A DNA stretch of 64,000 nt from contig JAEMWC010000077.1 in assembly GCA_016490735.1 (NCBI GenBank), positions 502,501 to 566,500 of the forward strand. The letters are read 5' to 3'. Source of the DNA: Pachyseris speciosa (lineage: Eukaryota > Cnidaria > Anthozoa > Scleractinia > Pachyseridae). Both the position numbers and the translations under genes were made by a program. The notes under the pieces are model-generated. The model worked only from the letters and a program-made list of their open reading frames with translations, was not told the DNA's origin and ran no database searches. Each line of letters opens with the position of its first letter. The stretch's first letter is position 1. Of the stretch, positions 1 through 10,750 are shown piece after piece.

Positions 1-240
1 CAAGTTTAAAACACGAGGCGTTGCCGAGTAGTTTAGGACTTGATAAACATGGATAACGAATTGGAAAATTAGCCTGTTCCAGGCGCTCAGCTTGTGTAGG
101 GTGGCGAAGAACGCCAGGAACAGTCTAATGGAAAATCGGAAGTAATATGTATGCATCTCTACATCAGATATAATGATATTCGTTAAACATTTGTGTCTTT
201 TGTATTTTCTTTATGAATTATTGATGAGTTTTGAATTTAC

Positions 241-459
241 CTTGTTAAGTGTACACCAAAGTTTTACGGCATCCGAGTCCAAACTGTCCCAATCGAGGTT
301 TCCTGTCCTTGGTCCCTCTGAGGCCATTTCGGCGTTGTTAACGCTTTTGTAGCAAGCCAAGATTGGTTGAAGCTGCCGCAGCTTGGCATTCATCAAAAGC
401 CCGCTTGCAACAAAGATAGAATTAGCAGCAACAATAATGCCGATCATCCTTGCAAACAT
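241..459 (-). CDS. Secreted multi-cysteine family gene, copy C: exon 1 only, rest off the left edge
   Basis: The exon encodes 73 residues starting at the ATG at 459. A hydrophobic leader (MFARMIGIIVAANSIFVASG) is followed by the family signature LMNAKLRQL, an ACYK cysteine, and W-C near the end. It ends in AACAAG followed by a GTAAAT donor at 240-239, the same position and phase 0 as copies A and B. Upstream bases TTCTTCAG look like a splice acceptor, so a non-coding first exon is possible. Bases 1-45 match the intron sequence just before exon 2 in copy A (around 15024-15068), so exon 2 should begin about 20 bases left of the window. I do not recognise the family. Secretion is inferred from the leader only. 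Confidence 0.6.
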
Positions 460-501
460 GGTTGACTCGAGTCTCTGAAGAATTGAAACAACAAACCACA
501 T

Positions 502-1393
502 TACGGATTCAGCCCATCAGAAGGTCTATTCCGGGAATGTGGGATAAGGGTTAGGGGAAGGGGTGAGGGTTAAGGGGAGAGGGGTGGGGGTAAACCAACC
601 TCGTTTCAGGGTGAGGGAGTGAGTGAGTGAATAATTATTTTCCTACCACATGCCTCCCAGTTGCCTAAGTAGCTGGCCCCAAGATAAGGGAGTTTATTCA
701 ATTGGGATTATGATTTATCGTGCAGAGATTCCGGCAATTTTTGAACCGCATTGGTTACCGCTGGTCTCCCATAACCATTTTGAAGCGACGCAAAGATAAA
801 AAATGATGATTTTGTTTTAAATGTTTTGTAGGGTGAAGTATTGCTATGTTACACATTACCGAGCAAGGGAGAAAGGTCACGTAGCATTTAAGCGAAATAG
901 TCTGTACATGCATTTTTATAATTTCATAAACTAATACCCCAGTAAGACAAACAACGAAAGAATCCCTCTTGTTATAGATTCGTTTAATACTTTCTTGGAA
1001 TACAAAAATTAGTACCTACCTGTCCGCTTGCATTAATTTTAACCGTCGACTGTTAATTCGTAACGAGATTTCCCTTTTAAAATTTAACCAACGTTTTCAT
1101 TTTGAATTGTGACAATCGCTCTAAGAATTCAAAGGAAAACTGTAACCTCTAGGTAATCAAACTTAAACTGACAACGGATGGCCAAAAATCTTTGTAAAAT
1201 ATCTTTATTCATTAGTTTGTTAAACTAAAATGCATATTATGCTAACTCTTACGTTGGCAATTGTCGTGGTGCTTTGAAAAACCTTGGTAATAAAATTACT
1301 GAAAACGTTTGTTCTTTTTATATTCTATAATGGTGTTGATTAGCGAAATTTAGACACCCAGCCAAAAATAATGAATGAAATGACTAAATAATA

Positions 1394-1447
<54 letters not shown>

Positions 1448-3068
1448 CGATTTATTAGTAGTACTTCCACAAGGTGGCTCTTCGCCTACTAATTACAAAT
1501 CTCAAATCAAATCAAATTAAATCAAATGTTGGTTTTTGAGGAGAGGGGAAAACCGGAGTACCCGGAGAAAAATCTCTTGGAGCAGAGTAGAAAACCAACA
1601 AACGCAGCCCACATATGACACTGAATCCGGGAATCGAACCCGGGACACATTGGTGGAAGGCGAGTGCTCTCACCACTGCGCCAACCCTGCTCCCCGCAAA
1701 TTTTACAACGGATCTCATCAAAGCTGTATTTGTATAGCGTCCAAGGCTGGAAACAAAGTAAAGTAATCTTTGATAACTGCTAGCTGAATTAATACTTAAA
1801 AGTTACTTCACCTGGACTCCGGAACTCCAGAGAATTAGGATTACAAATACCCGATCGCTATAGCTAGCCTATGCACAGCCACCCAAGAACCCGGACACTG
1901 ATCAAGTACGCAAATGCCTGATAATTCAAGCTTGTTGAGTTGTCAATTATTACTTCACATCGCAAACTGTCAATCATATATCGCTTGATTACAAAAGTCC
2001 TTCAATACAAAAGCAAAGCCGCGCCTTCACTCTACCCAAAGCAACCGGGAAAAACAAATGCCGTTAGAACTTTCAGTTTCTTGTCACCTCACCTCACCTC
2101 ACTGAAACGATGTTTTAACAGGAAATAATTTATATCTTTATAAGCACTCCTTGCTGAAGCTAAGCGAACGCAGGTCACAATAAGCATCCCTAACCTTATG
2201 TTGGATATTTTTTGCTACTGTTATCAGTTGAAACATTGTGTCGGGTCTTGGCGCATTATTTAAGGCATGTATTCTTTCATTGCACCTGATGTCACGGCGG
2301 CCATGTTGGTGGAACGAACAATAGCAAAAACGTCTTTTGGGAATTTTGCTCTATTATTATGCAAACCTTGAGCTACATTTTTCTATTGTTTTGGCACCAA
2401 CATGGCCATCTTATCACGTGAGTGCAATCAAACAATAGTTAAATTGTTTTGGTAAAAAAAAGGTTGGCAAAAAAAAAACAAAAAAACAAAACAATAAACA
2501 ATCAAAAATCAAAGAAACAACAACAACAACAACGAACAAACACACTGAACCAAACAAACACAGTTTGCATTGCATTGTCTAGGAGATATAATCTTTATTC
2601 ATACAACTCTTTATTCATACCATAATTATTCAGTAATTGTTAATGACATGGGTTGAAGCCTTGATGTTGGTTCATAACACGCTCAAATTAACGTAGAAAG
2701 TTGGAGTCCTGCGAGTACACAGAAAAGGCTCCATCCCCTTGTTAAATTGTTTTCCCACAAAATAATATATTCAACTGGCAGTGAATTTGCTTGCTTTGCC
2801 GGCGGCGCTTTTTGACTAACAGTTTCTAGATCGCTGAAAGATAACCAAGCAACGTTAAATTTCAACTTGTGTGAAAATTTGTAATCAATATTTTATGGAA
2901 GCTTGGTCGGATTAAATTGAATCATTGAATCATTGAATGATCAAAGTAAGTCAGAAGCGACGTGATCATAAAGTGATATTTTCTCGACCGTTCAATAACG
3001 GATTGCAATTGAAAAGGTAGGGAAATTTGAAGCGAAGGTCAGGGTATTTTGTCAAATCGTTCACACGT
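502..3068. repeat. Upstream block of copy C, collinear with 16286-18913
   Basis: After exon 1, the G-rich stretch at 540-600, the pyrimidine tracts, the A/C-rich run near 2455-2560 and the end GTCAAATCGTTCACACGTGAT all recur in order upstream of copy A. Similarity stops at 3068 here and 18913 there, which marks one edge of the duplicated block. Known differences are the SINE insertion (about 1331-1708) here and inserts near 17945-18127 and 18445-18775 in copy A. The block should hold the promoter, but I could not single out a TATA box. Open frames in it are short and not conserved. Confidence 0.7.
1388..1696 (-). mobile_element. tRNA-derived SINE with (TAA)n tail
   Basis: Read on the minus strand it begins GGGGAGCAGGGTTGGCGCAG. 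It has an A-box-like segment (TGGCGCAGTGGTGAGAGC) and a B box (GGGTTCGATTCCC), then a non-tRNA body with CTCTCCTCAAAAACC and TGATTTGATTT runs, and a tail of about 20 TAA units at 1388-1446. Copy A's upstream block lacks it: ATTCTATAA joins GGATCTCATC directly near 17095. The insertion therefore followed the duplication. Confidence 0.8.
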
Positions 3069-3261
3069 GATGTCTTCAGCAAATAGAGGATGTCACCAGA
3101 GGGCACTTGACGCCGGCATTGCGCTTATCCAAAGTGCTCAAAAACCAAAGAAAACCTTGCCATATAGGATTTCCACGCAAAACCAAGAGATGTTTGACAA
3201 AAACCTGAACGTACTTAGAGTAATGATAAGTACGATAATATAGACTAATATTACGCTTGTT

Positions 3262-6045
3262 GTGAACAATAGATTTGCCCGTCCAGCCTCGCCCACAAAA
3301 CGAGGAAACACAAAGGATCTTAATCCAATGGGAGTTAGAACTCATCCTGATGACGAGTCTGGACGGGGAAAATATATTGTTCATCAGAAATGTGATATCG
3401 GTCTATTATCCCTCTTAGATGCCATCGAGATGAATTTTATCAACCTTGACAAAACATGTGGTGAGAGCATAGCAAACACTTTTTTGTCAAGTTTGGCTGA
3501 GAACGACATCGATGTCGCGTTTCCAAGAGGACAGGCATATCATGGTGCTGCTGCCATGTCGTCGGAAGCATGTCATCGCTCAGAATGCAACGACATATCC
3601 GGGACCTTGACAATGGCTCCGGCAGTAAAAAGTTAATCAGCGAGCGGGGTTAAAATAAAAGAGAAATTGCTCCGAAAAGGTCGAATAGGCCTTCCGTTTC
3701 AAGCTTTCTTCCAAACTACGCAACATTTCTTAGTTTTAGCATGTGACTTTTACAGAAGAGAGTTAAAAAACGATATATTACCATTTTCGACTTCTTAGTG
3801 CTGCTATAAACTCTGGCTATTTCAATATGAAATTTGGCCATTTTAGTCACCAGTTAGTATGGGAAGTCGCTGTTGGTTCACATTAAGGCTGGATTTCTCT
3901 TGAACTAATACCCCAATTTCTGTTTTTTAGCATGTGGTTGTGACAGTCTAGCTATTTAGGAAGCTTCACATAAAATTTGCGTATGATTTTGACGGTTGGA
4001 AGTTCTGGCTTTCGCGGAATTTCTGAAACGAGCTCTGATCTCTCTCTCGGTTTTGCCTGTGGGGAATCCCATGAGAACACAGTCGACTTATTTCAAAACT
4101 CCCGCGAGTGTATTAATATATTGTAAGCTCCGCCTCCATAAACAATAGCGCGCACAGAACCACTCGAGAAAAGTTCGCATGCAGTAAACCTTTCTACACA
4201 GTCAATATTGCTTGTTCATTGAGGTATCATGCCTTCCGTGCAAGAAAGGCAACCTGCTTTCTCGCAAGTATCTACACCGCTGAAAAACGACCATCAGATC
4301 AGTGATCCAAATCTGAATAATTATCCCACACAAACAATGTTCGCTCAGGCGTAAGACGCCGTCTGCTCATTGACCGGCATAGGAATTCAGATAGAAATGT
4401 CATTTATTTTACTTTTCCCATCGTTTTACGAATGGAAAAACGATCAACGTATAGACAATCTGAAACGATCAAGTAAAAGACTGCGTCTTTAAAAAGCGCA
4501 ATGATGAAATACATGTGTTCAGCACACCGGATTTGCTTTTCGGCAACGTTTTTCAAAGAAGAAGATTGTTATGCGAGAAATGTTTCGCCTATCGCGCTCA
4601 GAAAAAAAGAAGAAAGTTTTGCGAGAATTTTGCGGCTATCACGATCAGACCATTCCAAGTATAACATGTTAGAATCTTTCTGCACATGAATTTGCCAACA
4701 AAACAGTTTGTAAAGAGGGCGTACCGCCTTTATTAGGATGCCATTGTTAACTTTATCACACCTTGAGAATTACCTCACATATCAAACCGCCACCGATTCT
4801 TTCACGAGAGCAGTCGGTATTCCGAAAGCTCATTGAGAAACTGGCCGCTGTAAGTAAATGTCGCGAAAGACAAAAGCATTCTGGGCGATGCGGTGTGCAA
4901 GGGATAATAAAGAGAATATCACCAATCGCATTATACACTCATTGCAACAGTCACGTGTTGCAGCCACGTGCAGGTTACCTCCAGTCAGAAACATGATTGT
5001 AACCTTAAATGAAACTTTTCTCTTCTTTCATTTTTCGCCTAAAAGATAGCGATTACAAGAACAAGGTTTAGACAACTAACTATGGTTTAGAGAAGTGTAG
5101 TTCTACTTCAAGAAAGGAGAAGCTGAAAGGCTTATGCAAAACCAGATTGGTGGAAAGGCATGGATGCTATGAGACTTTCTATGAACTTTACGAGAACGTT
5201 TGCATAAGCTTGGAAGCCATAATTAATGAAGACTTGCATCCTCATGTATATTCTTCGATATCATTCACATGGGATAGGGAGAATACAATCAAGGCACAAG
5301 GTCTTCTGGCAAATCTGAAAACATTCGGATTCATTTTCACCTTTTTGATCACGAAGAATAGCCTGGAAACACTCAAAGCCATTGCAGCCAAGCTTCAAAA
5401 GAAAGATCAGGATGTCTTTGAAGCTTATTCTATGATTGACAACACTATTAAAACAGTTGCAAGAGTGAGGTCAAACATAGAAGAGGAATGTCATGAATGG
5501 TTTGAAGATGCCTCTAGACTGGCTAACAAGATTGGTGCTACAGTGTCAGCACCACAAATCACTGGGAGGCAGGTACATAGAAACAATGCGCTTAGCGCCG
5601 CAAACCCGGAATAACATTATCGTGTTAATGTTGCCATACCTTTCATGGATCATTTGTGGAAGAAATGAATTCACGATTTAATGAAGACAACAGGGCCGGA
5701 GCCGAAATCGTTGCCTTGGTTCCAGCTGCCGTGGTGAAGTACGACAGTCTTCGTAATGTAGCAGAAAACCTACAATTTTTGCAACTGGACTTACCTACAC
5801 CGTCCTCCCTTCTTTCCGAGTTAAAAGAATGGCAATACTGTTGGAAACAGCAAACATGAAATTTACCCCTCCAGGGATAGCCAGTTTGTTCTGCCGAAGC
5901 TGAGCGTTCATTCTCCGGCTTGCGAAGAATCAAGTCCTATCTCATAAATAGGATGTCTTAGGAGCGGTTGTCAGGACTTGCACTCATGCACTTGTACCAT
6001 GACCTTAACTTTGATATTGACGATATCTGTACAGCAGATAGGAAG
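3262..6045 (+). pseudogene. hAT-superfamily transposase relic (ZMYM1-like), split by an insertion
   Basis: The first piece (about 3262-3640) contains GESIANTFLSSLAENDIDVAFPRGQAYHGAAAMSSE, in separate words GESIANTFLSSL and RGQAYHGAAAM, typical of the RNase-H-like core of hAT/zinc-finger MYM-type proteins. The second piece resumes near 4965-5050 (RNMIVTLNETFLFFHF) and runs through 5085-5614 (KLKGLCKTRLVERHGCYETF). It continues in other frames at 5656-5859 and ends with the C-terminal dimerisation region (EAERSFSGLRRIKSYL near 5886, then LALMHLYHDLNFDIDD near 5978-6030). An in-frame TAA at 5612 and several frameshifts break it, so it cannot give an active transposase. No clear terminal inverted repeats were found. 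Confidence 0.75.
3641..4964. other. Unclassified insertion inside the hAT relic
   Basis: This 1.3 kb separates the N- and C-terminal parts of the hAT reading frame. Short open frames at 4501-4689 and 4763-4996 have no recognisable motif, and the end of the latter overlaps resumed hAT sequence. It may be a non-autonomous element or hAT sequence too decayed to read. Confidence 0.35.
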
Positions 6046-6049
6046 GAAG

Positions 6050-6240
6050 GGTGTGTGTTGTTATGGAGCCGACAATGAGTAGACCGGAGAGGAATATATG
6101 TATAATGCTTTAATGGAGAAGTGGTTACAGAGAGCCGGCCAGTGTCTACTGAAATACTATATGTGAAAGCTAGTCTGATATAATGCAAGCTTCAACTGGT
6201 TACATAGTTCCACTGGATTAATGGCTAATCCCACATCCCT
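6050..6240 (-). repeat. Possible 3' LTR remnant of the Gypsy element
   Basis: It lies directly downstream, on the minus strand, of the Gypsy pol end (6353) and directly after the end of hAT homology (about 6045). On the minus strand a purine tract (AGAGGGATG) near 6240 precedes TGTGGGATTAG, a plausible polypurine tract and LTR start. There is no second LTR in the window to compare, so the call rests on position. Confidence 0.3.
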
Positions 6241-6352
6241 CTATCTAGACTTTGAGTAAATACAAAATGCCTATAGGCTCTTTCGTGATCAAACTTGGTA
6301 CCTATGAAAGGAGAGCTAGTGTCCAAGTTTTGTCCTAATTAAATTCAAATTA

Positions 6353-9075
6353 GTCAATAACTGACCTAAAAGGTTCTCTTTTCGGAGGGACAACACTTCG
6401 TACTGAGCGGGTAGAAGTAACAAGATTTGCTGAATACGGTTTCAGTACTGGTTCTTTTGCTTTTTCTACTTCACCCGGGGCTTGTCCAGGAGGATTCACG
6501 GTTTGAACCTGGGGCAAATCTCTTGGTGTTAATGAAGTATCTTTTGGGTTAGGAGTAAGCTGCCTTCGGTTTTGTCATACCGCAGCGTTGTTGTCGGTTT
6601 CAATGAGGTAAGATCTCGGCTCGGGAGTCTTGCTAACAACTAAAGCATTCTCTCGGCGGTCGGGGATGTATACTCGATCGCCTGGTAAGAGGTAGCTCAG
6701 TTCCTTAGTTGCGTGTCGCTGGTTGTAACGTACAGCTTGCGTGGTACTGATCTTCTCTTCCGTCTCACTGAGTATAACTAACTCTGGCTACTGAGGTGTT
6801 AGTTTGGACGGAATTGTGTGGAGAGTAGTGCGCAGTTTCCTTCCCATGCATAGCTCTGCTGGGCTAAAGACATTTTTTAGCGAGGTGGCTCTGTAAGCTA
6901 GTAGTGCTTCATGCGGATCTTCTGCCCTTATAAGAAAGTTCTTTATCGTTTGTACAGTGCGCTCCGCTTCTCCGTTGCTTTGCTGATATTTAGGACTACT
7001 CGTCCCTTGTGAGAATCCCCATTCTTGAGCAAACTTTGCAAATTCGGCAGAAGAATTTTGTCCGAAATGACTGTTTCGGGAATGCCATGGCGTGCGAAGA
7101 TTGCCTTTATGAGACTGATTACTTCTAGCGAAGATGACTTTCGAAATACTCCAATCTCGAAGTACCGAGAAAAGTAATCTGCGACCAGTACGAACTCTTG
7201 ACCTTTCCAGTCGAATAAATCTTTGCCAACTTTCTGCCATGGGCGTTCCCGGCAGTTTCAAGGGAATCATCGGTTCGGCTCGATTGACTTTGGTCTTGAT
7301 GCAGGTTGGGCATTCTTTAACGAGATGTTCCATTTGTTTGCTGAGGCCTGGAAACCAAACTCCACTTTTTGCTCTAGCTCTCTCGGGATTTTTTGTATGC
7401 TCTGCTGACCAGTATGTATCTTGTCCGGGACGTCCAGTTTCAAGGCCGAAGGAATGATAGCTCTGTCTCCTTTCATAAGGATGCCTTGCTGGGCAGTTAT
7501 TTCTCCTCTATACTGCTAGTATGGTAGGAGCGCAAACTTGAGGCGGTGTTTGTCCGGTCAACCTTCTCTGCAGAATTCCTTGAGCTTCGAGCATATTTCG
7601 TCTTCATCCTGGTGAAGCCGTATCTCCTGTAGACGGCGTTCCGTTGTGGGCGAGCAATCAATTACGTGTGACACCAACTCGTCGTTGAGTTATTTGTCGT
7701 CTTTCGTAAGACTTTGATAGGGTGGCGCTCTGGATAAGGTGTCGACTGTGGAGAGGTCTTTTCCAGGAACGTGAACTATCCGGTAGGATTATCGCATCAG
7801 TCTCATGCAAAATCGTTGAATGCGGAGAGACATGTCGTGAACACATTCCGATCCTAATAACGGCACTAACGGCGTGTGGTCTGTTTCGATGGTAAACTCT
7901 TTACTCAGAATGTAATCGGCGAACTTTTCACAGACCCACCTCGTTGCAAGGATTCTTGAGTATAGCGTTTCCCTGTAGACGTCATCGATCTACAAGCGTA
8001 AGCGACTGGCTTCTTCATGCCGTCATCTTGAACTTGTAGGACCACTGCTACTAATCAATAGGACGAGGCTTCAACTGAAACGATTGTTTCCTTCTCTGTA
8101 CAGTAGTGGGCAAGGACTGGCGCTTGAGTCATGTCCTCCTTTAAACGTATGAAGGCTTCCTCTTCTTCTGATCCATTCATTCATGCTTGACAACAAGTCA
8201 AGCAGAGGGCGGGTCTTTTCGGACAGGTTTTCGATGAACTTCTGTTGGTGGTTAATCATACCAAGAAATCTTCTTAGCTCTGAAACGCTCCTTGGACTTT
8301 CTATCTCCTCAATAGCTGCAGTTTTGTCAGTGTCTGGACCGAAACAATGGGCACTGAGGTTATGGCCGCCAAACTCCAGTTGGCGCTTGGAAAATTCACA
8401 CTTGTCCGGATTCAAGGTGATATTTGCTTAGGTTAGCCTCCCTAAGACGGCGTCTAATCGTTTTTCGTGTTCTGTCTGCGTCCTTCCGTGTACCAAGATG
8501 TCATTCATGATACAAACCACTTCTTCCAGCTCCCTAACTCAGTAAGCATTCTTCTTTGATAATCGTTCGGGTGCTGATTTCAAGCCAAAAGGAAGTTGTT
8601 GGAAACAGTATCTGCCAAAAGGGGTTAGAAAAGTGGTGAGAAGCTGACCGACCAGTTAGCTCAGTGGTAGAGCACCGGACTACCGTGCGGGAGGTCGCGG
8701 GTTCAAACCCCGGCCGGACCAACACTCAGGGTCTTTAAATAAATGAGGAGAAAGTGCTGCCTTTGTAATGACATCTACAAACGGTTAGACTTTCTAGTCT
8801 TCTCGGATAAGGACGATAAACCGTAGGCCCCGTCTCACAACTCTTCATAATTCTCTGATTCTGTGGGACGTAAAAGAACCACTAGGGACGTAACAAAACT
8901 CTGGCAGTGACCACCCCTAGTGTCTGTCTTAATTTGATATTGACATAACGGGGGCACTCATAACTCATCTTCATTAATTGTAAACTGCGTTATAAGCAGT
9001 CTGGCAAAGTCCCCCGGCCAGTGTTGTAATGCGCATTTGAATATTGTATAGAAAATGCGCAATATAAATGTGATA

Positions 9076-9121
<46 letters not shown>

Positions 9122-9480
9122 TCTCTGCCAGCTTCTCCTGCCAGAACCCTGAATTGGCGTCCAACTTGCTAAACGCGGTGGAATCTCTGATCTCAACCAG
9201 GAGGGAGTCGATTTTTGGAAGTGGGTAAGTCTCTCAACATACACTTTCATTCAGTTTGGTCAAATCGAAGCAGATTCTGACTTTTCCATTTGGTTCGGGC
9301 ATAGTGACCTTTCCAACGCACCATTCTGTAGGCTGCTCTACTTTTCTGATCACTCCGAGTTTCTCCATTCTTGCGATTTCGGCTTTAACTTTGCTTTTCA
9401 TCGGAATAGGAATTTGTCTTGCGGAAGTAATAGCAAATGGTTGTGCATTTGGCTTTAACCGGATTTCATATTCCCCTTAG
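6353..9480 (-). pseudogene. Ty3/Gypsy retrotransposon pol relic (RT, RNase H region, integrase)
   Basis: On the minus strand from 9480 the translation gives the start of the RT domain (KVRICFDLTKLN, FSKLDANSGFWQEKLAEK). After a SINE insertion it continues LLTTFLTPFGRYCFQQLPFG. The RT thumb and connection follow at 8415-8071 (NPDKCEFSKRQLEFGGH, SELRRFLGMINH). The integrase is at 7480-6788: CPTCIKTK of the zinc-binding head, then SPKYQQSNGEAERTVQTIKN with the last catalytic Glu, then the C-terminal part to PPKREPF near 6353. Stops (for example at the TAG near 6788) and frameshifts occur throughout, and gag and protease are missing. It sits against the hAT relic, which suggests it inserted there. 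Confidence 0.85.
8646..9121 (+). mobile_element. tRNA-derived SINE inserted in the Gypsy RT, with (ATT)n tail
   Basis: The head has GTTAGCTCAGTGGTAGAGC (A box) and GGGTTCAAACCCC (B box). The body contains GGATAAGGACGATAAACCG and GTAGGCCCCGTCTCACAAC, and the end ATATAAATGTGATAT leads into about 15 ATT units. It interrupts the RT between LAEK and LLTTF. A shorter relative lies at 9836-10070. Confidence 0.8.
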
Positions 9481-9835
9481 AGTTCTGGGGGGAGGGGGGG
9501 AAATAAAGTGTATGGGAGATGTGGAAGTGACAAATACGCCATTTGCGAGCTACCTTTGGCCTCCGTATGAAAATAAGTTTAATTTGCATACGAATAAAAA
9601 CTTATGAAAGGATGAGCACTTGGACTCGCTTTGAACAAGAGGCCAAAGGTGATTCGGAGATGGTCCGTCCTCACTGATCAGCCTCTAACCACGTGACTAT
9701 GCACCGGTGGTTCTCCAAAAGAGGGAAATGCGGACCAATCCTGGAAGGGTGGATCACTTCAACAAGATTATACGGGAGTGGTTTTAACATGTAAAAAAAT
9801 CGAAGAGTTTAGAAGAACTGTTTTCGCCTATATGA

Positions 9836-10070
9836 GAAGAAACCGGCTAGCTCAGTGGTAGAGCACCAGACTAGCGTGCGGGAGGTCGCGGGTTCAAACC
9901 CCGGCCGGGCCAACACTCAGGGTCTTTAAATAATTGAGGAGAAAGTGCTTTGTAATGATATCTGCAAATGGTTAGACTTTCTAGTCTTCTCGGATAAGGA
10001 CGATAAACCGTAGGCCCCGTCTCACAACTCTTCATAATTGATTCTGTGGGACGTTAAAGAACGTTAAAGA
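9836..10070 (+). mobile_element. tRNA-derived SINE, second copy of the same family
   Basis: It starts CCGGCTAGCTCAGTGGTAG and has the B box GGGTTCAAACCCC. It then shares CAACACTCAGGGTC, CTTCTCGGATAAGGACG and TCTGTGGGACG with the copy at 8646. It lacks the long 3' part and the ATT tail. Roughly 9490-9835, between the Gypsy relic and this SINE, shows no gene. Confidence 0.8.
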
Positions 10071-10750
10071 AAGATTCTACTAGAATGTGGTTATGGGGGA
10101 GGGATTTGACGTTACGGGCCTACAGTAATTGGCGTACGCTGTTGTAGTGTCCCTGCCAGGTCTCTGGTGAAGCTATTAAACAAATGGTTTTGAAAGATGT
10201 TGTTAATGTTTCTATGTCCGCACCTTAGAAAGGCTATGGAATGATTCTGAACATTTGACCTTGGAATGGGTGATTGAACCGTCAAATTTTGGTACTTTTA
10301 ACGGTTGGACATTTGAAAGGTATTTTTGCGTGGAGTGAAGGCGGAGGAAAACGAGTCTTTACAAAAAAAATTCACGAAAATCTAAAACTTTACGGTCGTT
10401 TCCAGTGGACGGAAGATTGAAATTTTGAATTATCAGTCGCACAAGTTTAACCTGTGCCTACACTTCTGACACTTGAGCTCCCGATAAAAATAGCAGTTGT
10501 AAAATAGCGGTGATTTTAGAACGACTTGAAGCCGGGTGATTTAGTAGTATATTTAACCAAAACTGTGGTTTACATAAAAACTATTGCCGTCTCATTTTGT
10601 AGTAAAATTAGCTCAAACTACAACATATATCGCATGCTCCGAACATCGCCTAAATTACACCAAAATCGGCACTAATTTATACTTGCTATGTTTATTGTTT
10701 CACTGTAAGCTCGAGCGTCACGAAAAACGCATTTTTGAAACTGGCCTCAA
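10071..10750. other. Gene-free stretch downstream of copy A
   Basis: No credible open frame or repeat was recognised. The last 180 bases (for example CAACATATATCGCATGCTC) match the sequence downstream of copy B near 20260-20290, so the duplicated block extends past the stop codon and probably includes the 3' UTR. Confidence 0.4.

Noticed and set aside
3076..3384. 102-residue minus-strand frame
   Set aside because: Opposite strand of the hAT relic and its flank; no motif.
8646..8722. tRNA-like sequence with good A and B boxes
   Set aside because: The anticodon stem does not pair and the body is shared with the copy at 9836, so it is a SINE head.
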